Assembly: GCA_900544725.1 (NCBI GenBank)
Contig: UQWK01000013.1
Span: 1 to 40,605, forward strand
From: an uncultured Collinsella sp.
GTDB lineage: Bacteria > Actinomycetota > Coriobacteriia > Coriobacteriales > Coriobacteriaceae
Reading direction: 5' to 3'
Length of the DNA stretch: 40,605 nucleotides
Shown here: piece after piece, positions 14,883 through 22,747 of the stretch
How the letters are laid out: each line of letters opens with the position of its first letter
Position numbering within the stretch: the stretch's first letter is position 1
Notes under the pieces: model-generated
The model's input: the letters and a program-made list of their open reading frames with translations, nothing else
Databases searched by the model: none
Told to the model about the DNA's origin: nothing
Translations under genes and position numbers: made by a program

Positions 14883-15734
14883 CTAGGCCAAAGAACACGG
14901 GTAGAACGTTTGGTTAAAGAAGTCGACGACTTCGTTTTCGAACGCATTGATGCGCTCGTGAGCGTATTTGGCATAGATGATATGCCTCCGGTCACACTCA
15001 AAACCGTTGAATACGGCAAACTGACCCTTGGGGTCGCTCACGGTATCCATGAGCGAAGTGCCCATGAGCACCGAGCCGCGCACACGAGACGACAGCACCT
15101 CGAGGCCACCGGGAACTGGATTGGCAACCGCCGTGCAGGCAAGGCCCTGCTCGTCCAGAGCAGAAACCGCCAGCGCGACTCCACCGCCTAGACCCTCGCC
15201 CCATGCAAAAATGCGGTCGGGGTCCACGCCATCAAGATTGCGCGCGACCTTCGCCAACGCGCAGCCCCAACGGACGCGCTCGACAAAAGCAGGCGAGGCA
15301 ATCCCCTGCTGCAGCTCGCTGGATCCAATCGCCTCATCGTCCAGCGCAAGCACGGCATATCCCATGGCCGCAAACCTCATCATGTGATGCCATCCCCGCA
15401 CGGGTCGGTCGATGTCGTGAAACATCAGACATAGCGGCACAAGCTCGGATGCTCGGGCGCGACCGGCAGGCTCGATCAAACGCGCGTGGACCACATCGCC
15501 ACCAAGCTCAAAGGAAACCTCGGAGTAGCGGGCATACGGATTGGCGAAATCGATCGCCGTAATAGTCGGCCCGCAAACCTCAAGGTCCGAAGCGGCTATC
15601 TCTAATTCGGAAACATCCGCAGAAGCATCACCGCGCCAATCCCGGAAATCAGCGAGCCTTGACGAGACCGTTCCGGGAATCCCCACAAGGTCGGAGACAA
15701 TCAGCTCATTGACATTGCTCTCGCACTTAGACAT
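14883..15734 (-). CDS. Acetyl-esterase (AXE1) family paralog lacking the catalytic serine
   Basis: This 283-residue alpha/beta-hydrolase is clearly a paralog of the upstream gene. Matching segments are DRIFAWGEGLGGG against ARVFVNGASQGGG, and DPKGQFAVFNGFECDRRH against PATQFAVYNNLTCEKRH. At the nucleophile elbow the serine is glycine (Gly181, codon GGT), while the acid and base seem kept (Asp230, His259). A lid segment of about 40 residues after the elbow is missing, and the oxyanion HGY is HDI. It is therefore probably not an active esterase and may have a binding, regulatory or heteromeric role. The reading frame is intact. The ATG overlaps the upstream stop by 8 nt with a strong AGGGGAGG site, so it is translated. 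Confidence 0.85.
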   Translation of the reverse strand: MSKCESNVNELIVSDLVGIPGTVSSRLADFRDWRGDASADVSELEIAASDLEVCGPTITAIDFANPYARYSEVSFELGGDVVHARLIEPAGRARASELVPLCLMFHDIDRPVRGWHHMMRFAAMGYAVLALDDEAIGSSELQQGIASPAFVERVRWGCALAKVARNLDGVDPDRIFAWGEGLGGGVALAVSALDEQGLACTAVANPVPGGLEVLSSRVRGSVLMGTSLMDTVSDPKGQFAVFNGFECDRRHIIYAKYAHERINAFENEVVDFFNQTFYPCSLA

Positions 15735-16704
15735 GAGCCTCCCCTCCCTTGCAGAAAAACGGAATGATCAGATCGTCAAAATCCTGAATCTCCTCGTGGC
15801 CAAAGCCTTCAAAGAACTCATGACGCTTTTCACAGGTCAGGTTGTTATAGACCGCAAACTGCGTCGCTGGCGGACAGACGGTATCGGCTGTGCCGGTGCC
15901 AAACAGCACGGGGCATTTGACCATAGGGGCAAAGTTCTTGGAATCGAAGTACGCCAGCTTGGCATAGGCTTCGTCGATACGAGTCGAGTCCTCGTCAAAC
16001 CAGCGAGACCAATAGCGCAGGCCCTCGTAGGCAATGTCGTCGGCATCCAAATCCCAGACCAGGCGGAAATCCGACAGGAAGGGATAGAGGATGGCGGCGC
16101 GATTGATAAGCTCGCTGTTAAGTGCACAGGTCGCAATGCCCAAACCGCCGCCCTGCGACGCGCCGTTCACAAACACACGGGCAAGATCGATGCCCTCGAG
16201 CTCGCGAACGATGCGGCACAGGATGCGAATATCTTGGTGCAAGCGGACATAGTAGAGGTTGGCCGGATCGCCGTCGATACCGGCGACGATATGGCCCGCG
16301 ACCGTTGTGCCCTCAAATCCACCAATGTCCTCGGAGGGACCTCCTTGGCCGGGGCAGTCGAGGGCGATGAGTGCCATGCCCATGCCCGCAAACGACGCCT
16401 GCTCAAACCAGCTGCGGCTTGCACCCGGATACCCATGGAACTGAAGTACCAATGGCACGGGCTCGTCCGAGACGGGTTTAAGGTACTTGGCATGCAGGCG
16501 AGCGCCACACATGCCGGTATACCAGAGGTCGAAAAGCTGGCAGGTCACGGCATCGGTGACCGATGCCGTCTCGATCGCATAGTCAAGCCCGACGGCGTCG
16601 GCCTCGGCCATGCGGTCCTTCCAAAAGAGATCGAAATCTGATGGACGGGGCATGGCGCCCCGATACCCACCAAATTGCTGTTGTAGCTCCTGAGCACTTG
16701 GCAT
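15727..16704 (-). CDS. Acetyl-esterase of the AXE1 / cephalosporin-C deacetylase family
   Basis: This 325-residue cytoplasmic alpha/beta-hydrolase has normal length for acetyl xylan esterase / cephalosporin C deacetylase proteins. The nucleophile is Ser183 in NGASQGGG, the acid Asp274 in GTADTVCPP, and the base His303 in GFGHEEI; the oxyanion region is QFHGYPG. No signal peptide is seen, so it acts on imported substrate. Inside a sialic acid operon it may remove O-acetyl groups from acetylated sialic acids, but that is inference, and deacetylation of other sugars is possible. The ATG at 16704 is chosen over a TTG at 16719; the ribosome binding site (AAAGGTTG) is then about 12 nt away. Confidence 0.85.
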   Translation of the reverse strand: MPSAQELQQQFGGYRGAMPRPSDFDLFWKDRMAEADAVGLDYAIETASVTDAVTCQLFDLWYTGMCGARLHAKYLKPVSDEPVPLVLQFHGYPGASRSWFEQASFAGMGMALIALDCPGQGGPSEDIGGFEGTTVAGHIVAGIDGDPANLYYVRLHQDIRILCRIVRELEGIDLARVFVNGASQGGGLGIATCALNSELINRAAILYPFLSDFRLVWDLDADDIAYEGLRYWSRWFDEDSTRIDEAYAKLAYFDSKNFAPMVKCPVLFGTGTADTVCPPATQFAVYNNLTCEKRHEFFEGFGHEEIQDFDDLIIPFFCKGGEAHV

Positions 16705-16784
16705 GGCTCGTGAACCCAACCTTTCGAAATCGCAACGGAGGTGCGCCCGGCAAGGGAACCGGGCGCACGGGAGGGAAGGCGAGG

Positions 16785-17612
16785 CTACTCGCCGAGCTTG
16801 GGATGCAGCAGCGACGGCGCAGCACCGAGCAGCATCTTGGTGTAGGGGTCCTGAGGGTGCTGGAAGACCTGCTTGGCCTCGCCCTGCTCGACGATCTTGC
16901 CGCCATTCATAACGATGATGTCGTCAGAGATATAGCGGACCGTCTGGATGTCATGGCTGATGAACACCATGGCCAGGCCGAGCTCCTTCTTAAGGTCGGT
17001 CAGCAGGTTCAGAATCTGCGCGCGGACCGAAACGTCCAGAGCCGAGGTGGGCTCGTCGGCGATGATGGCATCGGGGTTCAACGACAGGGCACGGGCAATT
17101 GCGACGCGCTGGCGCTGGCCGCCCGAAAGCTGGCCGGGAAGAACCTCGGCGGCAGAGCTGGGCAGACCGGTGAGCTCCAGGAGCTCCTTGACGCGCTTCT
17201 CCTGCTCGGCCTCGGTACCCAGGTTGTGGACGCGCATGGGGTCGAGCAGCTGCTCGCGAACGACCATGCGGGGATTGAGCGCCGTAGCCGGATTCTGGAA
17301 CACGACCGAGATGACACGGCCCATGTGACGACGGTCCTCGGCGGTACGCTTAGTAACGTCCTTGCCCTTAAAGTAGACCTTGCCGCTCGTTGGGGCCTGC
17401 AGGCCGCACATGACGTTGGCGGTGGTGGACTTTCCGCAACCGGACTCGCCGACGATGCCGATCGTCTGACCGGGCATGAGCTTAATCGTTACACCCTGGA
17501 CGGCGTGAACCAGGTTGGGGTGCAGAATCGAGCCGGTACGGGTCCTAAAGGTGACGTGGACGTCATCAAGGAAGATGATCGGCTCGACGCCGTTGACTGC
17601 GGTCTCGCTCAT
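16785..17612 (-). CDS. ABC transporter ATP-binding protein, OppF type (SiaI-like)
   Basis: This 275-residue ABC ATPase has Walker A GESGCGKS (55-62), the signature LSGGQRQRVAIARAL, Walker B AIIADEPTSALD and the H-loop in FISHDIQ. A short C-terminal piece around HPQDPYTKMLLGA is the start of the peptide-transporter C-terminal domain, here cut short. The ATG follows the previous stop directly, with GGAGGTGA in front. It would work with the ATPase half of the fused protein upstream, as OppF does with OppD. The four-protein set of binding protein, permease, permease-ATPase fusion and ATPase resembles the sialic acid importer SiaEFGI of Corynebacterium as I recall it. Confidence 0.9.
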   Translation of the reverse strand: MSETAVNGVEPIIFLDDVHVTFRTRTGSILHPNLVHAVQGVTIKLMPGQTIGIVGESGCGKSTTANVMCGLQAPTSGKVYFKGKDVTKRTAEDRRHMGRVISVVFQNPATALNPRMVVREQLLDPMRVHNLGTEAEQEKRVKELLELTGLPSSAAEVLPGQLSGGQRQRVAIARALSLNPDAIIADEPTSALDVSVRAQILNLLTDLKKELGLAMVFISHDIQTVRYISDDIIVMNGGKIVEQGEAKQVFQHPQDPYTKMLLGAAPSLLHPKLGE

Positions 17613-19628
17613 CTACATCACCTCCGCGTGAGGGGTCAAACCATTTGCCTTGAGCACCTCGTCGGGGAGCTCGGAATAGAAGTGCTCGGTGCCGGGCACG
17701 CGCTTGAAGACCGGACGGGTGTCCAGGCCAATGCGCGGATGGCTCGAGCGGGGCGCGAAGCGATCGCCCTTGGGGAAATCGCGCGGGCTCGGAACGGCGC
17801 CGGGTACCTGGTGCAGACGGCCCGAACCGCTCTCGATGGACAGAACGGAGCCCAGAAGACCGCGGGTGTACTCGTGGATCGGGTTAGTGAGCAGCTCCTT
17901 GGTGGGCGCCTGCTCGATAACCTGACCGGCGTACATAACCGTGATGTTATGGGCGACCTCGGCGACCAGCGCCAGGTCATGCGAGACGAAGATCATGGCA
18001 AAGCCGAGCTTGGCCTGAAGGTCGTTGAGCAGCTTGATGACCTGCTTCTGGACGGTAACGTCCAGAGCGGTCGTGGGCTCGTCGCAGATGACCAGCTTGG
18101 GGTCGCGGGTAAGGGCCATAGCGATCAGGACACGCTGACGCTGGCCACCGGAAAGCTCATGCGGGTAGCTCTCGAGCGTACGCTTGGGGTCGAGGCCCAC
18201 GAGCTCCAGGAGTTCCTCGGCGCTGCGGGTGCCGCCGCGCTTGGTGAGCTGCTTCATCTGGGCAGAGATGAGCATGGAGGGGTTGAGCGAGGACAGGGCG
18301 TCCTGATAGACCATAGCGATATCGGTACCGCGCAGGCCGAACCACTCCTTCTTGCTCATCTTGAGCAGGTCGCGGCCCTCCCAGAGGACCTGGCCGGAAA
18401 GGTGCTCGTCATCGTCGGTCAGGCCCATGATGGCCAGCGTGGTGATGGACTTACCGCAACCGGACTCGCCCACCAGGCCCATGGTCTGACCAGGACGGAC
18501 GTCAAAGTTGACATGGTCGACGACGTTGATATCGCCGTGATGCTCAAACTGAATGCAGAAGTCACGGACCGAGAGAATCGGTTCGACAGACTCGTCGGGC
18601 ACATGGCGATCGTCACGCTTGAGCTCGACATCGCGCAGGGCGCCAAGGCGAGCGGAGAGGGACTGGGCCTGCTCCTTGTAGGCGCGAACGGGGTCGGAGA
18701 CCAGCAGGTCTGCCTCGCGGCGCTTGGAGGAGTCGGTCGGATCCAGGGCGGCGGAGGGAGCAGCGGCCATGGCGTCGGTAATGCCCTCGGACAGGATGTT
18801 GAGCGCCAGGCACGTGATCATGATGGCAAGGCCCGGGAACAGTGCCTGCCACCAACGACCGGCAAGCACGCCACCGCGAGCATCGGCGAGGATGTTGCCC
18901 CAGGTAGCGGTGGGCTCCTGGATACCAGCGCCGATGAAGGTCAGCGAGGCCTCGAAGATGATGGCGTCGGCGACCAGGGTAACGGTGAAGACCATGATCG
19001 GGGCGATGCAGTTACGCAGAACATGCTTGATCAAAATCCACGGAGCCTTGGCGCCGGAAACGATGACCGCGCGGACATAGTCCTCGCCGTACTCGGACAC
19101 AATGTTGGCGCGCACGATACGGGCAATCTGCGGAGTGTACATAAAGCCGATGGCGAAGATGATCGACGGCACGGAGTTGCCCAGGATGGAGACGAAGACG
19201 GCCGCGAGGGCGATGCCCGGGATGGACATGATGATGTCCAGGATACGCATGATCGTCTCGGAAACGGCCTTGCGCGAAACCGCCGCAAGGGCGCCCACGA
19301 CCGAGCCGCAGACCAGAGCCATGGCAGTGGCGCCAAAGCCGATAATCAGCGAGTAACGACCACCGTAGAGCATGCGCGACAGAATGTCGCGACCCTTATC
19401 GTCGGTACCGAAGATAAATCCGTTGCCGGGAGCCTGGCGAGCCGTAAAAATCTCGACCGGGCTATAGGGGGCAAGAAGGGGCGCCAGAATCGCAGTCAGG
19501 GCGACCAGCACCAACACGACGGCGGCAATCTTAGAAGACAGCGTCATCTTCTTCCAGCCACCGAGCTTGAGCCCCTTGGAGGCAGCCTTCTCGAGCTGCT
19601 CGGTTTGCTTCTCTCGAATCTTTACCAT
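17613..19628 (-). CDS. Fused ABC permease and ATP-binding protein (OppC-OppD fusion, SiaG-like)
   Basis: This 671-residue protein joins two transporter subunits in one intact frame. Residues 1-290 are an OppC-type permease with a first span near 32-53, FGTDDKGRDILSR, and the coupling loop DYVRAVIVSGAKAPWI. A charged linker spans about 290-348. Residues 349-600 are an OppD-type ATPase with Walker A GESGCGKS (387-394), signature LSGGQRQRV (492-500) and Walker B LVICDEPTTALD. A C-terminal extension of about 70 residues carries the peptide-family domain. There is no sign of a sequencing frameshift, as both halves are complete. The fusion fixes ATPase and permease stoichiometry. The start is 3 nt past the upstream stop. 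Confidence 0.93.
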   Translation of the reverse strand: MVKIREKQTEQLEKAASKGLKLGGWKKMTLSSKIAAVVLVLVALTAILAPLLAPYSPVEIFTARQAPGNGFIFGTDDKGRDILSRMLYGGRYSLIIGFGATAMALVCGSVVGALAAVSRKAVSETIMRILDIIMSIPGIALAAVFVSILGNSVPSIIFAIGFMYTPQIARIVRANIVSEYGEDYVRAVIVSGAKAPWILIKHVLRNCIAPIMVFTVTLVADAIIFEASLTFIGAGIQEPTATWGNILADARGGVLAGRWWQALFPGLAIMITCLALNILSEGITDAMAAAPSAALDPTDSSKRREADLLVSDPVRAYKEQAQSLSARLGALRDVELKRDDRHVPDESVEPILSVRDFCIQFEHHGDINVVDHVNFDVRPGQTMGLVGESGCGKSITTLAIMGLTDDDEHLSGQVLWEGRDLLKMSKKEWFGLRGTDIAMVYQDALSSLNPSMLISAQMKQLTKRGGTRSAEELLELVGLDPKRTLESYPHELSGGQRQRVLIAMALTRDPKLVICDEPTTALDVTVQKQVIKLLNDLQAKLGFAMIFVSHDLALVAEVAHNITVMYAGQVIEQAPTKELLTNPIHEYTRGLLGSVLSIESGSGRLHQVPGAVPSPRDFPKGDRFAPRSSHPRIGLDTRPVFKRVPGTEHFYSELPDEVLKANGLTPHAEVM

Positions 19629-19631
19629 AAT

Positions 19632-20588
19632 CTACACCGTCCTGATGCGCGGGTTGATGAGCAGGTAGAGCATGTCAACCACGATGTTGATGATGATGAA
19701 GGCAAGAGCAACGACGATAACGACGCCCTGAACCAGGTTCGCCTCGTTGCCCTGAACGCCCTGCAGAATCGCGGTGCCCATGCCGGGGAGGTTGAAGATA
19801 ACCTCGATGACGACGGCGCCGCCCATGAGGTAACCGATCTTAAGACCGAGGGTGGTGACCGGGGTGATCAGCGCATTGCGAAGAACGTTGATGCCGACGA
19901 CGACCTTCTCGGGAACGCCGGCGCCGCGAGCCATACGGACATAATCCTTATCGAGCTCCTCGACCATGGCGGTACGCACGATACGAGTCATCTGGCCCGT
20001 CAGCGGAAATGCCAGGGCGATAGCGGGCATGATCATACGTCCCAGATAGCCAGCCGGATTCGTGGTGAAGTGAGGCAGAGCACCCGATGCCGGAAGCATC
20101 TTAAGGTAGGAAGAGAACAGCAGGATCAACAGAACGGCAAGCCAGAACGACGGGGTTGCCAAGCCGGCGATGGAAAAGACGCGGATCACTTGGTCCGGCC
20201 ATTTGTCGCGATACAGTGCCGCGATGACGCCGAGTAAAAACGAAACGACCGCACCGATGGCAAGGCCGATGAAGGTCAGCTGCATCGTGACGGGCAGGGC
20301 CGTGGAGATGCGCTTGGCAACGGAGTTGCGAGCAGCACCATAGGTGCCCATGTCGCCATGGATCAAATCGCCCATATAGCGCACGTAGCGCACAGGCCAG
20401 GGGTCGTCCAGACCATACTTCTCATGGTACTCGGCAACCGCCTCGGGCGAGGCACCGTCACCCAACGCCGTGTAGGCGGGGTCGGTCTTGGAGAACGACA
20501 TAAGGAAGAACACCAGGACGGTGACGCCCAATGCCATGATCGGCAGCGCCACAAGACGCCTTCCAATCAAACGTAGCAAGTTGTTCAC
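19632..20588 (-). CDS. ABC transporter permease, OppB/DppB type (SiaF-like)
   Basis: This 318-residue permease of the BPD_transp_1 family starts at the GTG at 20588, which has AAAGGGGAG upstream, giving MNNLLRLIGRRLVALPIM. Family marks are FFLMSFSKTDPA, the coupling loop DYVRMARGAGVPEKVV, and the C-terminal YLLINPRIRTV. About six spans are expected. It pairs with the permease half of the following fusion protein. A hairpin separates it from the binding-protein gene upstream. Confidence 0.92.
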   Translation of the reverse strand: MNNLLRLIGRRLVALPIMALGVTVLVFFLMSFSKTDPAYTALGDGASPEAVAEYHEKYGLDDPWPVRYVRYMGDLIHGDMGTYGAARNSVAKRISTALPVTMQLTFIGLAIGAVVSFLLGVIAALYRDKWPDQVIRVFSIAGLATPSFWLAVLLILLFSSYLKMLPASGALPHFTTNPAGYLGRMIMPAIALAFPLTGQMTRIVRTAMVEELDKDYVRMARGAGVPEKVVVGINVLRNALITPVTTLGLKIGYLMGGAVVIEVIFNLPGMGTAILQGVQGNEANLVQGVVIVVALAFIIINIVVDMLYLLINPRIRTV

Positions 20589-20649
20589 GTTCTCTCCCCT
20601 TTCTTTTGTCGGTAGGACCAACTGGTATATGAGTACGGATACTCATTAC

Positions 20650-20683
20650 AAGACCCGAGCGACATCGTTGCCGCCCGGGTCTT
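20650..20683 (-). terminator. Stem-loop between binding protein and permease genes
   Basis: AAGACCCG pairs with CGGGTCTT (8 bp), and an inner GCGGCA/TGTCGC helix with a 4-nt loop stacks close to it on the minus strand. The following bases (GTAATGAG) are not a U-tract. It is probably an attenuator or 3'-end protector that allows more binding protein than permease, as in the first opp operon. Confidence 0.6.
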
Positions 20684-20743
20684 TGTTTCAACTATGAGGA
20701 CGTTGCCTTACGACCGACGCCCCACATATGACTCAAGCGAGTC

Positions 20744-22357
20744 TTAGGCCTTGACGGTCGCGACGCCCCTGAAGGACATGCTCGTCGTGCCGATGCCCTT
20801 GAAGCCATCGAGGGCCTCGCCGTTGGGCGCGGTGGACGGATCGTCCCAGGAAGCGGAAACGGTCTTGACGTGGACAACGGGGTACAGAACAGCGTTGTCG
20901 GCGATGATGTCGAAGCACTCGTTCCACTTCTTCTGCTGCTCGTCGCCCTCGGCGGCAAGAGCCTCGTCCATGAGACCGTGGAGCTTCGCCCACTCAGCGG
21001 AATCCTTCCACGGGCAACGGGTCTGCATCCAGACGTTGTCGCCGTACCACCAGTTGAGCAGCAGGTCGGGGTCGGCGCCGAAGCAGGACGGATCGCCAGG
21101 AGCGAGAAGGATATCGTAGGCCTCGCCGCCGTCGATGGCAGCGTAGGTGGCCGGCGAGGTATCGGTCTGGATGGTCACATCGAAGCCGAGAGCGTCGAGG
21201 TCGTTCTTGACCTGAGCGGCCATGCCCTTGATCTGCTCGTTATCGGTGGTGCGCAGGGTGATGGCGCCCGGGGTGATGCCAGACTCTTCGATGAGCTTCT
21301 TGGCCTTCTTGGCGTCAGTCTTGTACACCGTGGAAGCCTCATGATAGTTGGTGAAGCTCTTGGGCAGGTAGCAGCTGGCAGCGGTGGCAAGGCCGGCGAA
21401 GGTGTTGGTGATCATCTTCTCGGTGTCGAGCGCGTACATGACGGCCTGACGGACCTTGACGTTGTTCCAAGGCTCCTTGGCGACGTTGAACATGATGAAG
21501 CGGGTGCCGAAACCCTGAACGTTATCGATCTTGCAGCCAGCGCTCTCGAGCTGGTCGACGGCGTCAGCGGTGACGAGCTCCATAACGAGCGTGGAGCCCT
21601 CCTGCTGAGCGGTAACGCGAGCGGTGGGGTCGGTCAGGATGCTGTACTGGATCTTCTTATCCTCGGCAGCATACTCACCGTTGTACTCGGGGTTGGGAAC
21701 CAGGGTGATCTCGGTATCGGAGATAGAGTCGTACATCCAGGGGCCGGAACCGATCGGCTGCTTGGCGCGATCCTCCTCGGCCTGGGTGGCCGGGGTAACA
21801 CGGATGATGGCCAGACGATCCTTGAGCAGGGAGAAGTTGGGGACCTTGGTCTTGACCGTTACAGTGCTGGCGTCCTTGGCCTCGATGGACTCGAAGGGCT
21901 GGAAGAACGGAGCGTAGGTAGCGGAAGCAGCGCAGGCGGTGTAGGAGGCGACGACGTCGTCAGCGGTGACCTCGGTACCATCGGAGAACTTTGCGCCCTT
22001 GCGGATGGTGACCTCGAAGGTAGTGTCGTCCACGGACTTGGGATCGTCGGTGGCGAGCTCGTTGAAGGTGCTGTAGTCGTGGTAATCGATGCCGTAGAGG
22101 CCCTCGATGACGTGCCAGTTAGCACCCAGGCCCACAGCGGAGCCGGTGCTGGCGGGGTCGAAACTGGACGGAGCGTAAGCGGAACCAGCGGTGATCACGC
22201 CGCCGCCACGGTTGGCGGAATCGGTGGAACCGGAAGCGGAACCTTCGTCGCTAGAGCTGCCACCGCAGCCAGTGAGACCAAGCCCTGCGACAGCAGCGAC
22301 GCTGCCGGTGAGGCCGAGGAACGAACGCCTGGACATACCCTTGTTGATGATGGCCAT
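20744..22357 (-). CDS. Substrate-binding lipoprotein, SBP_bac_5 family (SiaE-like)
   Basis: This 537-residue extracytoplasmic receptor is the first gene of the catabolic operon. The ATG at 22357 follows AGGAGA. The signal has a textbook Tat motif SRRSFLGL, a hydrophobic core and the lipobox LTGC, followed by a Gly/Ser/Asp-rich linker. Family 5 features include ADDVVASYTACAASATY and WNNVKVRQAVMYALD. Peptide-type binding proteins also serve sialic acid transporters (SatABCD, SiaEFGI), and the genes downstream favour sialic acid or a related acylated sugar acid. A peptide ligand cannot be excluded from sequence. Confidence 0.88.
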   Translation of the reverse strand: MAIINKGMSRRSFLGLTGSVAAVAGLGLTGCGGSSSDEGSASGSTDSANRGGGVITAGSAYAPSSFDPASTGSAVGLGANWHVIEGLYGIDYHDYSTFNELATDDPKSVDDTTFEVTIRKGAKFSDGTEVTADDVVASYTACAASATYAPFFQPFESIEAKDASTVTVKTKVPNFSLLKDRLAIIRVTPATQAEEDRAKQPIGSGPWMYDSISDTEITLVPNPEYNGEYAAEDKKIQYSILTDPTARVTAQQEGSTLVMELVTADAVDQLESAGCKIDNVQGFGTRFIMFNVAKEPWNNVKVRQAVMYALDTEKMITNTFAGLATAASCYLPKSFTNYHEASTVYKTDAKKAKKLIEESGITPGAITLRTTDNEQIKGMAAQVKNDLDALGFDVTIQTDTSPATYAAIDGGEAYDILLAPGDPSCFGADPDLLLNWWYGDNVWMQTRCPWKDSAEWAKLHGLMDEALAAEGDEQQKKWNECFDIIADNAVLYPVVHVKTVSASWDDPSTAPNGEALDGFKGIGTTSMSFRGVATVKA

Positions 22358-22476
22358 GTCTTCTCCTATCAATAGAGAATCTTACCCGGGGACACCTAGA
22401 CTTGCCCCCGCGCAACTTGCGGACGATATATACCTTACCTACCGACGAACCCAACTGAGGTGCCGCGCTCGGTGAC

Positions 22477-22557
22477 CGATACATACATACGCTTGAACGG
22501 TATTTACTACCGTTCACCGAATTCATTGACAAATGATTCGACAGACAGTATGTATCG
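22477..22557 (-). promoter_or_regulatory. Nested inverted repeats with promoter-like -35, upstream of the siaE-like gene
   Basis: An outer inverted repeat CGATACATAC (22477-22486) and GTATGTATCG (22548-22557) encloses an inner 9-bp repeat TGAACGGTA and TACCGTTCA (22494-22516, 5-nt loop). On the minus strand TTGTCA (22527-22532) lies 17 nt before TAGTAA, which falls inside the inner dyad, so a bound repressor could cover the -10. The promoter call is weak; the repeats are exact. Confidence 0.45.
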
Positions 22558-22616
22558 ACAAGGTGAGATATCAGTCTTCGTCAACCCGCAGGATAGCAGG
22601 GTTATTCACCATGGCT

Positions 22617-22630
22617 AGTCAAACGTTTTA
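22617..22630 (-). promoter_or_regulatory. AAACGTTT dyad overlapping a -35-like hexamer
   Basis: AAACGTTT (22621-22628) shares the core AAACGTTTTA with the palindrome upstream of gapA. On the minus strand it overlaps TTGACT (22617-22622), a five-of-six -35 match, with a weak TGCTAT 18 nt further on. It may be an operator for a LacI-family regulator. Confidence 0.35.
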
Positions 22631-22684
22631 GCGTTAATAAAACCCGAAATCGACAGGTAATCGCCGCGAAATAAATGATTGCAA

Positions 22685-22747
22685 ATCGGCCAACCATATA
22701 TATCAGTTATTTAGAAGCACGTTTAGATTTCGGAACGGTTGGCCGAT
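22685..22747 (-). terminator. Long-loop hairpin straddling the uvrC stop codon, possible terminator
   Basis: ATCGGCCAACC (22685-22695) and GGTTGGCCGAT (22737-22747) are a perfect 11-bp inverted repeat, extended to 13 bp by a G-U and a U-A pair on the minus strand. One arm lies in the last codons of uvrC and the other in its 3' flank, with a loop of about 37 nt that contains the stop codon. TTTGCAATCATTTATTT follows. The stem is good but the loop is unusually long for an intrinsic terminator. Confidence 0.45.

Larger units (their letters stand above)
22358..22722 (-). other. Intergenic control region between uvrC and the catabolic operon
   Basis: No gene is seen in these 365 bp. The stretch holds the tail of the possible uvrC terminator (from 22685), a LacI-like AAACGTTT dyad overlapping a -35-like TTGACT, a nested pair of inverted repeats, and several promoter-like hexamers reading towards the binding-protein gene. 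It is AT-richer than its surroundings. Its size and number of dyads suggest regulated transcription of the operon. Confidence 0.5.

Noticed and set aside
16563..20237. 1224-codon open frame on the plus strand opposite the transporter and esterase genes
   Set aside because: It is an antisense shadow of well-supported genes with strong G/C third-position bias. The translation is rich in G, D, H, R and V without domains, and it crosses several gene boundaries.
22450..22480. CTGAGGTGCCGC match to element A (12-base identity) upstream of the siaE-like gene
   Set aside because: The match ends after 12 bases and no complementary arm is found nearby, so it is not counted as a third copy of the palindrome family.
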